DNA from: Bacillota bacterium
GTDB taxonomy: Bacteria > Bacillota_I > Bacilli_A > Erysipelotrichales > Erysipelotrichaceae
DNA length: 52,984 nucleotides
Reading direction: 5' to 3'
Assembly: GCA_023426935.1 (NCBI GenBank)
Contig: JAEZBR010000046.1
Span: 1-52,984, forward strand
A program made the translations under genes and the position numbers. This document shows, in pieces, positions 24,157 to 31,716 of this stretch (position 1 is the first letter of the stretch; each line of letters begins with the position of its first letter). The notes beneath the pieces are model-generated. The model ran no database searches and was not told the origin of the DNA. It was given only the letters and a program-made list of their open reading frames with translations.

Positions 24157-25251
24157 TTACTTCGTTTGATCTTCTACAGCGTTGAGAGCTGCTCTAGCAC
24201 CATCGTAATCTGAATCGACGGCCTTTGCATATCCCGTATGAGAGTAAACGTTGAAAATCGCTTTGCCTTCATCAGTTCCGATGATGTTAATCAAGGAATC
24301 CTGAATTGCAGCAATGAATTCTTTATTATAGATGTCTTTGTTTGCCATCGTGATTGCAACCGTATCGTTATAGATAGGATCGGTTACACCGATAACGTTC
24401 AATTCATTCCAGATGGATTCTTTGCGGCCTAAGCCAGCTTTACCAGTGGAATCTTTGGAATCAGTAGCAACCGTCCAGCTAGCTTCATAGTCGTTACGAC
24501 CATCAGCATAGCAAACGATGATATCAACGGATTCGGAAGCAGCCTGTGCAAATGCAGAGCCGTAACCATCAAGCGTTGTTACATGTTCAAGATCGGAAAT
24601 CTTCTTGCCATCATAATTGCTCATTAGCCATAAAGTCGGATAGATATAACCAGCGGAACTGGAAGTCTTTAAAACAGCCCAGTTAGCTTTGTTTAAATCA
24701 TCCCAAGTCAGTTTTTCACCGGCATTAACTTTTGCCGCTAATTCTTTACCATAAGCAGACGGAGTCGCATAAATCAAAGAACGATAATAAGTAACCTGCG
24801 GACCATTCTTCTGAGTGGCATTCGCATCGCCATTCCAGTCAGCTGGATTGGTAGAGTCGTTGGACAGACCATTTCTGGTAGCTGTTAAGACAACATCGGT
24901 TTCATCAGAATACAATGCATAAGTACCGCCTGGTAACCAGCCGATATCGATAGAACCTGCAGATAATGCTTCGCCGGTCGCATCATAAGATGTACCAACC
25001 GTAATATCTACTTTGTCAATCGTATAGCCTTTGTTAGCCATTTCATCAATAATCAACTTATCCAAACCTTTGGTTCCGGTAATGATGACATCAGCATCCT
25101 TGGACGGAACGAATTCGATACGTAAATCACTGATTGTTTTGCTTCCTGAATCAGCAGGAGCCGCTTTACCAGTTTCCGTGGTCGTCGTCTTCGAAGAGCC
25201 ACAGCCGGCAAGTAGGCATAATACAAGAATCGCAGCCAATACTTTTTTCAT
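24157..25251 (-). CDS. phnD: Phosphonate-type substrate-binding lipoprotein
   Basis: A 364-residue exported lipoprotein. The signal MKKVLAAILVLCLLAGC ends in a lipobox with Cys17, giving a lipid anchor on the outer face. The body matches the PhnD family (LRIEFVPSKDADVI start, then YDATGEALSAGSIDIGWLPGGTYAL). PhnD-like proteins bind phosphonates, phosphite or organophosphate; the specificity here is not visible. The start has GGGAGGAAG, preceded by a small hairpin at the 5' end of the mRNA. It leads the operon and is followed by a terminator. Confidence 0.9.
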   Translation of the reverse strand: MKKVLAAILVLCLLAGCGSSKTTTTETGKAAPADSGSKTISDLRIEFVPSKDADVIITGTKGLDKLIIDEMANKGYTIDKVDITVGTSYDATGEALSAGSIDIGWLPGGTYALYSDETDVVLTATRNGLSNDSTNPADWNGDANATQKNGPQVTYYRSLIYATPSAYGKELAAKVNAGEKLTWDDLNKANWAVLKTSSSAGYIYPTLWLMSNYDGKKISDLEHVTTLDGYGSAFAQAASESVDIIVCYADGRNDYEASWTVATDSKDSTGKAGLGRKESIWNELNVIGVTDPIYNDTVAITMANKDIYNKEFIAAIQDSLINIIGTDEGKAIFNVYSHTGYAKAVDSDYDGARAALNAVEDQTK

Positions 25252-25262
25252 GTACTTCCTCC

Positions 25263-25286
25263 CGTGCTTTGCACGTTCTTATTATA
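25263..25286 (-). promoter_or_regulatory. phnD promoter and 5'-end hairpin
   Basis: TATAAT at 25286-25281 puts the start near 25274, the foot of a perfect 5-bp hairpin, CGTGC-AAA-GCACG (25275-25263). The hairpin directly abuts the GGGAGG ribosome site. It may protect the mRNA 5' end or tune initiation. No phosphate-control box was recognised. Confidence 0.5.
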
Positions 25287-25291
25287 TGCCA

Positions 25292-26002
25292 TTAGTCGTT
25301 AAGAAAAAACCCCAGCTTTTCGATTTTACTGGCATTTTCATAGTAAAAATGATGTCCGAACACACATAAAGCCTGTATTTGTGGATTTATTCCCTTAAAA
25401 CACTGATAACTAGCCATTATCGAATATCCGGTCGTAATCAAGTCGTCGACCAATAGGATTGGTGTTTTAGGAATCTGCTTGCCCGGAATTAGTCTTATTT
25501 TACGGCTGGCCTGATATCGTTGAAGCCGATTTAAATGTTTCTGTTCAGGAACATCCTCTTTTTCTAATAATTCACAGATTGGCAATTCTAGAACCGAAAA
25601 TATTTCATTAACCTGATTGAAACCACGACGCTTATAGGCTTCTAAAGAACTAGGCAAAGGAACTAAGGTATACTTACGATATTTATGTCGGAGTTTTTCT
25701 TTGTTCAGATGAAGAAATAACGGAAATAATGCTTCATCGCCTAACTCTTTATACTGAATCAACATCTCTCTTCCAAGATTTGAGTAGGGATATAACATTT
25801 CTATCCTAAGCCCTTCCTTCATAATCGTTAACGGTCGATATTGCATGTCCTTACGGCATTTATCGCAGATCAGATCCGGATGATAAAAACTGCGAAGCAA
25901 ATCTTCCTGATCTTCTAGTTTTCGACCACACCATAAGCAAGCTTGTTCGCATGATCGATTAATTGGCAACATTGTTCGATTGCGGTTGTTTTCTTTAAAC
26001 AC
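25292..26002 (-). CDS. comFC: ComF family protein (phosphoribosyltransferase-like, competence)
   Basis: ComFC is a DNA-uptake protein with a zinc finger and a phosphoribosyltransferase fold. It has 236 residues. The CxxC pairs CLWC and CDKC form the N-terminal zinc site. VPLPSS and the PRPP-type loop ILLVDDLITTGYS mark the PRTase fold. The GTG at 26002 follows AAGGGGG by 7 bases, a strong site inside comFA. A later ATG at 25972 has none. The gene therefore overlaps the comFA end by 88 bases. Together with comFA it suggests natural-transformation genes, although no other com genes are in view. Confidence 0.9.
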   Translation of the reverse strand: MFKENNRNRTMLPINRSCEQACLWCGRKLEDQEDLLRSFYHPDLICDKCRKDMQYRPLTIMKEGLRIEMLYPYSNLGREMLIQYKELGDEALFPLFLHLNKEKLRHKYRKYTLVPLPSSLEAYKRRGFNQVNEIFSVLELPICELLEKEDVPEQKHLNRLQRYQASRKIRLIPGKQIPKTPILLVDDLITTGYSIMASYQCFKGINPQIQALCVFGHHFYYENASKIEKLGFFLND

Positions 26003-27069
26003 ATGAATACCCCCTTACCGCCACTGTCTTTGACATCTCTTCCGACCCTTCCCATAATCTGAACTAAAACCGAGCTGGTATACACCTGATGCTGGGCCAT
26101 AAATACGATGACATCGATCCCCGGGAAAGTAATTCCTCTTTCTAAGATGGTGGTACAGAATAAGAATTGAAATTCTTTCCTTAAGAACCCCGCAAGTATT
26201 TCTTCCTTATCATTACTTTTCGAAGAAATACTTCTTACTTTGAAGCGTTTAAATAATCTGGTGTATTGATTCAACATTTTGATTGTCGGAAAGTAAACTA
26301 AGGTCTGACGACGTTGTTTTTTCAAAATTAAGATTAGTTTAATTATTAAGATGCTTGAAAATGAATAGATTACTTGGGGTAAGGCCAAAGGTTTATTGCT
26401 GGGGCGTCTAGGCAAATCAACTTCTGAAATTTTTCCTTTAATAACCAGGTCCATAATCCATTCGTCCGGGGTCGCACTCAAATAAATTATGTTTCCTTTA
26501 CAGGAATTATTCGCGATATTTCTTAGTACCTCATTGCCCTTAAACGGAAAAGCGTCCGGTTCATCTAAAATTAAGAGATCGAAATAATGTTGATAACGAT
26601 ATAACTGATGAGCCGTACAGACAATCAAATCACCCCAGACATCTTTAGTATAATCTTGGCAGACTGGGATAACTTTAAGACTAGGAAAGTCTACTTTCAA
26701 TCTTTGGGCCAGCTGTAAGACAACCTGTCTTCTTGAAATCGCAAAACCAACCCGTTTTCTTTGTTCAAGACAGTATTTAATCGTCGCATAGACTAACTCC
26801 GTTTTCCCAGCTCCACAGACCGCATTAACTAATAAGGACGTGTGGTGTTTAATCAGGTTTAAAATCTGATCAGATATTTCCTTTTGGTAAACCGTCAGTT
26901 TAAAACGCAGGACATATTCCGCATCGACAACCGGTGGTTCCGGGTAACTTTCCTCGAAATCATTATTTAGTTGTAAGGCTCTAAATTTTACACACTTTCG
27001 ACAATACCAGCCTTTACTTCCCAAATAGAACCAATTGGGATCTTCATTACCACAGCGCGGACATTTCAT
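25915..27069 (-). CDS. comFA: ComFA-type DEAD-box helicase (competence)
   Basis: ComFA is the ATP-driven translocase-like protein of transformation on the inner side of the membrane. The 384-residue protein begins with a four-cysteine zinc finger (CPRCGNED, CRKC). It has Walker A NAVCGAGKTEL, a DEAD-like box read as DEPD, SAT (YLSATPDEW) and the helicase C motif QIMGRVGRD. It is at the short end for the family. The start MKCPRC lacks a strong ribosome site. It lies head-to-head with the AraC-type gene, with 103 bases between. Confidence 0.9.
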   Translation of the reverse strand: MKCPRCGNEDPNWFYLGSKGWYCRKCVKFRALQLNNDFEESYPEPPVVDAEYVLRFKLTVYQKEISDQILNLIKHHTSLLVNAVCGAGKTELVYATIKYCLEQRKRVGFAISRRQVVLQLAQRLKVDFPSLKVIPVCQDYTKDVWGDLIVCTAHQLYRYQHYFDLLILDEPDAFPFKGNEVLRNIANNSCKGNIIYLSATPDEWIMDLVIKGKISEVDLPRRPSNKPLALPQVIYSFSSILIIKLILILKKQRRQTLVYFPTIKMLNQYTRLFKRFKVRSISSKSNDKEEILAGFLRKEFQFLFCTTILERGITFPGIDVIVFMAQHQVYTSSVLVQIMGRVGRDVKDSGGKGVFMCLKKTTAIEQCCQLIDHANKLAYGVVEN

Positions 27070-27172
27070 ACTCTAAATTACGCGCTTATTTCCTGAATTC
27101 CTATATTTTGACAATAATAGTCGAGAAATATCGTTTATTCTCCGTTAGAATTTCCTTATAGAAAGGATCGTT

Positions 27173-28042
27173 ATGTCGGATAAAACTATTGCTGTCCAGA
27201 AGATGCAGGATTATATCGATCAACACCTTTACGAAAAGATAACTTTAAACGACTTAGGCCAAGTCGCTTCCTTTTCACCCTGGTATGCAATCCGTTTATT
27301 CCGGGAATTGACCGGTAATACCCCCGGAGATTATATCCGCCGTCTTAGATTATCGCGATCCGCTCTAAAATTACGGGATGAAAAAGTTAAGATCCTCGAT
27401 TTAGCCTATGAGTTAGGATACGGTAGCGTTGACGGATACCAACGAGCTTTCTTACGGGAATTCGGTTGTAATCCTAAAGAGTATGCGACCAATCCTATTC
27501 CGTTACCGTTATTTACCGTCTATGGTGTAAAGTTTAAAAATTACAGGGAGAAAAGAAAAATGGAAACAACGAAGAATATTTTTATTCAGATTATTGAAAA
27601 ACCGGAAAGAAAAGTTCTAATCAAACGCGGAATTAAAGCCGCTGAATATTTTGATTATTGCGAAGAAGTCGTCTGTGATGTCTGGGGGATTTTAACTAGT
27701 ATTAAAGCGATGTCCGGGGAACCGGTCTGTCTTTGGTTACCGAAAAAATATCGGTTACCCAACACTTCCGAATATGTTCAGGGCGTCGAAGTAAGTCTTA
27801 ACGATCAAACCGAATTACCCGCCGGTTTCGATTCAATCATTCTGCCCGCCTGTAAATATCTGATGTTTCAGGGCGAGCCTTTTAAAGAAGAAGACTACCA
27901 ACAAGCGATTGAGGAAGTTAGACAAGCCATCGCAAAGTATGATCCCAAACTCATAGGCTATAAATTAGATCCGGATAATCCAAGGATTCAGTTAGAACCG
28001 ATTGGTGAAAGAGGATATATCGAATTAATTTCGATAAAATAA
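27173..28042 (+). CDS. AraC-family regulator with GyrI-like effector-binding domain
   Basis: A 289-residue transcription factor. Residues 5-105 hold two helix-turn-helix motifs of the AraC/XylS type (LAYELGYGSVDGYQRAFLREFGCNPKEY). Residues about 130-289 match the GyrI-like/AraE_bind small-molecule domain seen in Rob and BmrR-type proteins. Such proteins sense toxic or cationic compounds and switch on pumps. The ribosome site AAAGG lies 6 bases before the ATG. It is divergent from comFA and ends at a bidirectional terminator. No obvious target sits beside it; the MATE gene at 9.8 kb is a distant possibility only. Confidence 0.92.
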   Translation: MSDKTIAVQKMQDYIDQHLYEKITLNDLGQVASFSPWYAIRLFRELTGNTPGDYIRRLRLSRSALKLRDEKVKILDLAYELGYGSVDGYQRAFLREFGCNPKEYATNPIPLPLFTVYGVKFKNYREKRKMETTKNIFIQIIEKPERKVLIKRGIKAAEYFDYCEEVVCDVWGILTSIKAMSGEPVCLWLPKKYRLPNTSEYVQGVEVSLNDQTELPAGFDSIILPACKYLMFQGEPFKEEDYQQAIEEVRQAIAKYDPKLIGYKLDPDNPRIQLEPIGERGYIELISIK

Positions 28043-28050
28043 CCTAAAGA

Positions 28051-28077
28051 AAACCTCCCAGAGATTTGGGAGGTTTT
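28051..28077. terminator. Bidirectional terminator between AraC-type and LCP genes
   Basis: Arms AAACCTCCCA and TGGGAGGTTT with a 6-base loop and A/T tracts on both sides. It serves the two convergent genes. Confidence 0.88.
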
Positions 28078-28085
28078 ATGGTTAT

Positions 28086-29972
28086 TTAACTAGGCATTTC
28101 CTGCTGCGTTACAATCTCGCCATTAATGATCTGATTCATGACACTCGTTGCGAATTCTACCTGATTTTCTTCGAGATAGACAACCGATAATTTCGTCTTG
28201 GTTCCCATTGCCGCACAGGTATTACTGCCGGTTGAACCGGATAAACTGTAAGTAACGATATTCCAGACCGCCATATCATCTAACTGCATCTGGCATAACG
28301 CATAAATCGATTCCAAAGAAACATTCGTTTTAAATAACCCCTGCATCGCCGTTAATAAACTATCGATTTGGGTAATAACGGCCGGCGTTGTCATCTTATT
28401 CAACATTGCCTTGATTACTAACGTCTGATGCATGATTCGGTCGAAATCACCATTCTGTAAATCGTGACGTTCCCGAACATAGGCTAAGGCCATCGCGCCA
28501 TCCATATGTACTACTCCGGCGGGAATATCTCCTCGCCAAGTATCGATACTATCGCAGGTAAAGGCATAAGGATTATCGACATCGACGCCACCGATCGCAT
28601 TCACAATGGCGACTAAAGAATTGAAGTTAATAACGACATAGTAGCCAATCGAAACATCGGTATAATTAGCTAACGCATCGACGGTATTTTGAATTCCATA
28701 GATTCCCATATGGGTAAGTTTATCGTTCATATTGGCGACTGCCGGATTAGGCATATAAGAATCTCGGGGGAATGAAACGAAGGATACTTGTTTAGTTGTC
28801 GGATTTACGGTCGCCACCATATCGACATCCGTTCTTCCGGTCGTATAAACTTCATCCCAACTATCATTACCGGCAATCAAGATACTGAACGGTTGCGTTG
28901 TCATATCGTAAGCACCGGGATCGGTACTGACAACTAACTTCTTTTTGACCGTATAAGCAATCTTTACATCCTTAGAGAAATCTTCATAACCGGTCACATC
29001 TTCTAGAATCGGAATATAAGTCGAGTTCATAACTAAGACATCGCCTTGTCCGCTTTTTAACGCATCGGCCGCTTCCCATAAAGATTCAACCTCGAGAAGT
29101 TTGACCTCATCGACCATTAATTCGCGTTTTAAGACTAATAAAGCATAATCCTGGTTATCACGATCCATCGTCTTCTGCACGATGAAGGTCTTATCTTTGT
29201 AATCCGCGATATTCGCGGCCGGTTCTTCTGTAGTTTCAGAAGTCGTCTCCCCTTCGCCCGTCGTTTCTTCCGTTACGGTTTCCCCTTCACTGCCTTCTTC
29301 CGTTTTCGTTTCTTCCTGCCCAATATTATTCGCTTTTTTATAAACATCAGTTAACACATAAAAGTTAATCTCTAGTTCACCTTCGGTCGGGACTTTTTCA
29401 AATAAGATTTCAATCTTAGTCCGAACAGATGGTAAATACCAAGAGGCGAAGATTAAAGCACAACATAACATAACATTAAGAACTCCGGTCAAGATCTTAC
29501 CGGTACTCATTACTTTAGGAATAAAGACTAATAAGGCGGTAAATAAAGCTATGGCGCCTAACGCCAGCATTAAATAGATTCGCCATTTACCTGGGAACAT
29601 CTCAAAAGTCTGGAAAACATAATAAAAATAGATCGAACAGCCAACTAAAGCCAACCAGGTCAGAACCGCCCAGATCCAGCCAAACTTTACTTTGCCTTTG
29701 GATTCATTCTTTACAATAACCTTATCATCCTTACCGGATTTTTTCTTTTTAGTCGGTTTACCTTCCAATGATTCAGCTCTCTTAGCTTCTTTTTCCGCCG
29801 CTTTTCGTTCTTTTTCTTCGGCCTTTTTAGCTTCAATAGCGGCTTTCTCCTCCGCTTTCTTTTCTTTTTCCTCAGCTTTTAAAGCTGCTTTCTTTTCTTT
29901 TGCTTCGTCTTTCTTAGCTTTTTCAGCTAGTTTCTTCGCGGATTTTTCGGCTTTTAATTCATCTTTGTCCAA
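28086..29972 (-). CDS. LytR-CpsA-Psr (LCP) family wall-polymer transferase with long charged N-terminus
   Basis: LCP enzymes move undecaprenyl-linked polymers onto peptidoglycan on the outer face of the membrane. The 628-residue protein starts with about 95 cytosolic residues made almost entirely of K, E and A (repeats such as KAEEKEKKAEEK), probably a single helix or coiled coil. Three transmembrane segments follow (about 98-190). A segment of about 150 residues has a T/E-rich linker near 222-250. The LCP domain has TGRTDVDMV, SFPRDSYMP with the conserved Arg, and AYVRERHDLQNGDFDRIMHQ. The start is TTG, chosen because GAGGTG lies 6 bases ahead and no other start fits. It is transcribed away from yigZ. 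Confidence 0.9.
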   Translation of the reverse strand: MDKDELKAEKSAKKLAEKAKKDEAKEKKAALKAEEKEKKAEEKAAIEAKKAEEKERKAAEKEAKRAESLEGKPTKKKKSGKDDKVIVKNESKGKVKFGWIWAVLTWLALVGCSIYFYYVFQTFEMFPGKWRIYLMLALGAIALFTALLVFIPKVMSTGKILTGVLNVMLCCALIFASWYLPSVRTKIEILFEKVPTEGELEINFYVLTDVYKKANNIGQEETKTEEGSEGETVTEETTGEGETTSETTEEPAANIADYKDKTFIVQKTMDRDNQDYALLVLKRELMVDEVKLLEVESLWEAADALKSGQGDVLVMNSTYIPILEDVTGYEDFSKDVKIAYTVKKKLVVSTDPGAYDMTTQPFSILIAGNDSWDEVYTTGRTDVDMVATVNPTTKQVSFVSFPRDSYMPNPAVANMNDKLTHMGIYGIQNTVDALANYTDVSIGYYVVINFNSLVAIVNAIGGVDVDNPYAFTCDSIDTWRGDIPAGVVHMDGAMALAYVRERHDLQNGDFDRIMHQTLVIKAMLNKMTTPAVITQIDSLLTAMQGLFKTNVSLESIYALCQMQLDDMAVWNIVTYSLSGSTGSNTCAAMGTKTKLSVVYLEENQVEFATSVMNQIINGEIVTQQEMPS

Positions 29973-30034
29973 GTTAGCACCTCGCTTTAATAACGCGTAA
30001 ATATTATCATATTAGACCTCTATATTCAAAATGT

Positions 30035-30040
30035 TATAAT
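30035..30040 (+). promoter_or_regulatory. -10 box of yigZ
   Basis: TATAAT (context TGT-TATAAT, extended -10) 17 bases before the ATG. The leader would be about 11 bases, with GGTGA as a short ribosome site. Confidence 0.5.
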
Positions 30041-30057
30041 CATACCGGTGATTAAAA

Positions 30058-30672
30058 ATGCGGATATTAGGTCCTAGTGAATACAGTTTCGAAATTGAAC
30101 ATTCCCGGTTCATTGGCTTAGTGTACCGGATTTTTACCGTGGAAGAGGCAAAAGAATACTTAACTCAAGTCAAAAAGAAGTATTCTGATGCGACCCATAT
30201 TGTCCATGCTTATCGGATTGGCGACACAATCGCCCATTCTTCCGATGATCATGAACCTAGCGGTACCGCTGGGGTTCCGATTAGGGAGGTGTTGGAAAAA
30301 AATGACCTTACTGATGTAATTGCGATTGTTGTTCGTTACTATGGCGGGGTTAAATTAGGCGCTGGCGGTTTAGCCAGAGCTTATACCAAAGCGGTAAGTG
30401 GCGCTCTCGATTTGGCAACTTTTACCCAGCCAAGTATCATGCACGAATATGCTCTGACCCTAGATTATTCTTTATTGAGTAAAGCTCAATCCTTGATTAA
30501 GAAACAATTCACTTTAATTAAAGTTGAATATGAAGTCTTACCGACTATCACTTTTAGAGCCAAAGATGACCCTACGCTGATTATTCAGGAATTGACCAAT
30601 GGAAAATATCCTCTAAAAGATCTGGGGGAAGTTACCGTTGAATTGATAAGCAGAAGACCGCTTAAAAATTAA
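30058..30672 (+). CDS. yigZ: YigZ/IMPACT family protein
   Basis: A 204-residue cytosolic protein of the UPF0029/IMPACT family, with an N-terminal ribosomal S5-like fold and a C-terminal ferredoxin-like DUF1949 domain. Recognised motifs: SRFIGLVYRI, DATHIVHAYRIG, SDDHEPSGTAGVPI, VVRYYGGVKLGAGGLARAY. The eukaryotic relative modulates translation stress signalling; the bacterial role is not clear. It starts a short distance from the LCP gene, divergently, and its last 4 bases overlap the end of the convergent unknown gene. Confidence 0.92.
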   Translation: MRILGPSEYSFEIEHSRFIGLVYRIFTVEEAKEYLTQVKKKYSDATHIVHAYRIGDTIAHSSDDHEPSGTAGVPIREVLEKNDLTDVIAIVVRYYGGVKLGAGGLARAYTKAVSGALDLATFTQPSIMHEYALTLDYSLLSKAQSLIKKQFTLIKVEYEVLPTITFRAKDDPTLIIQELTNGKYPLKDLGEVTVELISRRPLKN

Positions 30673-31487
30673 TCTTTATTTTCGCAAAGATGCCAAAGAT
30701 CCGCATAGGACACAAAGGTAATCATATCGGTATATTTCTTGGCAACTAAACGCTGCTGACTGCAATCTCCGTAAAAACGGGTATCCAACAGATTTTTATC
30801 TTTCATAAAGTGAACATACATACTTTTCTTTAGTAAGAAACAATCCGCGACCGTTTGATTAATAATCATTCGTTTCCTTGTTGGTGCTTTTACTAAATCA
30901 GATTTTAATTGTTCGAAAATATTCGTACTGGCTTGAATGCTCAGATCTCTTAAGGTTTCCATATCCGGAAGATAAAGGTGATCTAGTTCTCTTTGAACTT
31001 TGCCGACCGTTTCGGTTTGTAATAATGCCTGCTTGGTTCCCCTTAACGTTTCTTCATAGTGCATATTATCGAGCGAGACTGCCAAAATATTATTCATCGC
31101 TTGATCAAGTACACCGTTTTTTTCCGTTAAACAGAAGTATAAAGCTTTGGCATAAAAATAACTGTATTCTTTCTGTGACACTAAAACGATCCCAAATTCA
31201 GGATCGCAGCTATAGATAAAATACGGTATCTCTAAAGCCGGATTAGGAAGTTTAAATGCATCCTTATAGTGAATGATCTGACTGGTAATGTTTTTCGTAA
31301 TAGGTATTCTTAACTTGGTTACGATCTTTAATTCTTTAGTCAATTCTCCAAGATCAGTCAGATACTTTACAATTAACGGATCTTGAGAATTATTACTCAG
31401 GAATTCTGCGACTGGCTGATCAAGTTCAATACTGACCTGGTGGTTTTCACCAGAAAAGATACTTTTCATTAGCGCTGCGACTGTCAT
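30669..31487 (-). CDS. Hypothetical protein of unknown family
   Basis: A 272-residue soluble protein that I do not recognise. No signal peptide, membrane segment, P-loop or zinc pattern is seen. It begins MTVAALMKSIFSGENHQVSIEL, has mixed alpha/beta composition and carries scattered aromatic residues (YSYFYAKALYFC, SMYVHFMKD). The ATG at 31487 follows GGGGG by 5 bases; a TTG at 31499 is in frame but is part of that site. It is a single gene convergent with yigZ (stops overlap by 4 bases) and divergent from addB. Base composition looks like its neighbours. Confidence 0.6.
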   Translation of the reverse strand: MTVAALMKSIFSGENHQVSIELDQPVAEFLSNNSQDPLIVKYLTDLGELTKELKIVTKLRIPITKNITSQIIHYKDAFKLPNPALEIPYFIYSCDPEFGIVLVSQKEYSYFYAKALYFCLTEKNGVLDQAMNNILAVSLDNMHYEETLRGTKQALLQTETVGKVQRELDHLYLPDMETLRDLSIQASTNIFEQLKSDLVKAPTRKRMIINQTVADCFLLKKSMYVHFMKDKNLLDTRFYGDCSQQRLVAKKYTDMITFVSYADLWHLCENKD

Positions 31488-31601
31488 GCTTGCCCCCAAA
31501 GCTAAATTTAAACGTATTTAGTTTTCCCTCCCATACTATCACAATTAAAATAAAGTGAATGAACTATTTTACTACCTCCCCTATTTATCCCATATATTAC
31601 C

Positions 31602-31665
31602 CTCAAGAGCCCTTGAGAATACTGATTTAGTTTTAGTGCTGAACCTATAATCAGACTGTTCAGCA
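31602..31665. repeat. Two inverted repeats in the addB upstream region
   Basis: CTCAAG-4-CTTGAG lies at 31602-31617 and TGCTGAAC-13-GTTCAGCA at 31637-31665. Both lie between the divergent unknown gene and addB and could be operators or processed RNA structures. A third palindrome overlaps the addB promoter. Confidence 0.5.
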
Positions 31666-31681
31666 AAATATTAGAGTTTAG

Positions 31682-31710
31682 TTTACTTGTCCTTGGGACA
31701 AAAGTATAAT
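31682..31710 (+). promoter_or_regulatory. addB promoter with palindromic spacer, leaderless
   Basis: TTTACT, a 17-base spacer and TATAAT (31705-31710). The palindrome TTGTCC-TTG-GGACAA (31687-31701) fills the spacer and could be a repressor site. The ATG lies exactly 6 bases after the -10, so the first transcribed base should be at or next to the start codon. No Shine-Dalgarno is present. Confidence 0.6.
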
Positions 31711-31716
31711 TAAGCC

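Noticed and set aside
31637..31665. SOS (LexA) box upstream of addB
   Set aside because: The Bacillota box is GAAC-N4-GTTC; here the half-sites are 13 bases apart, so LexA binding is unlikely.
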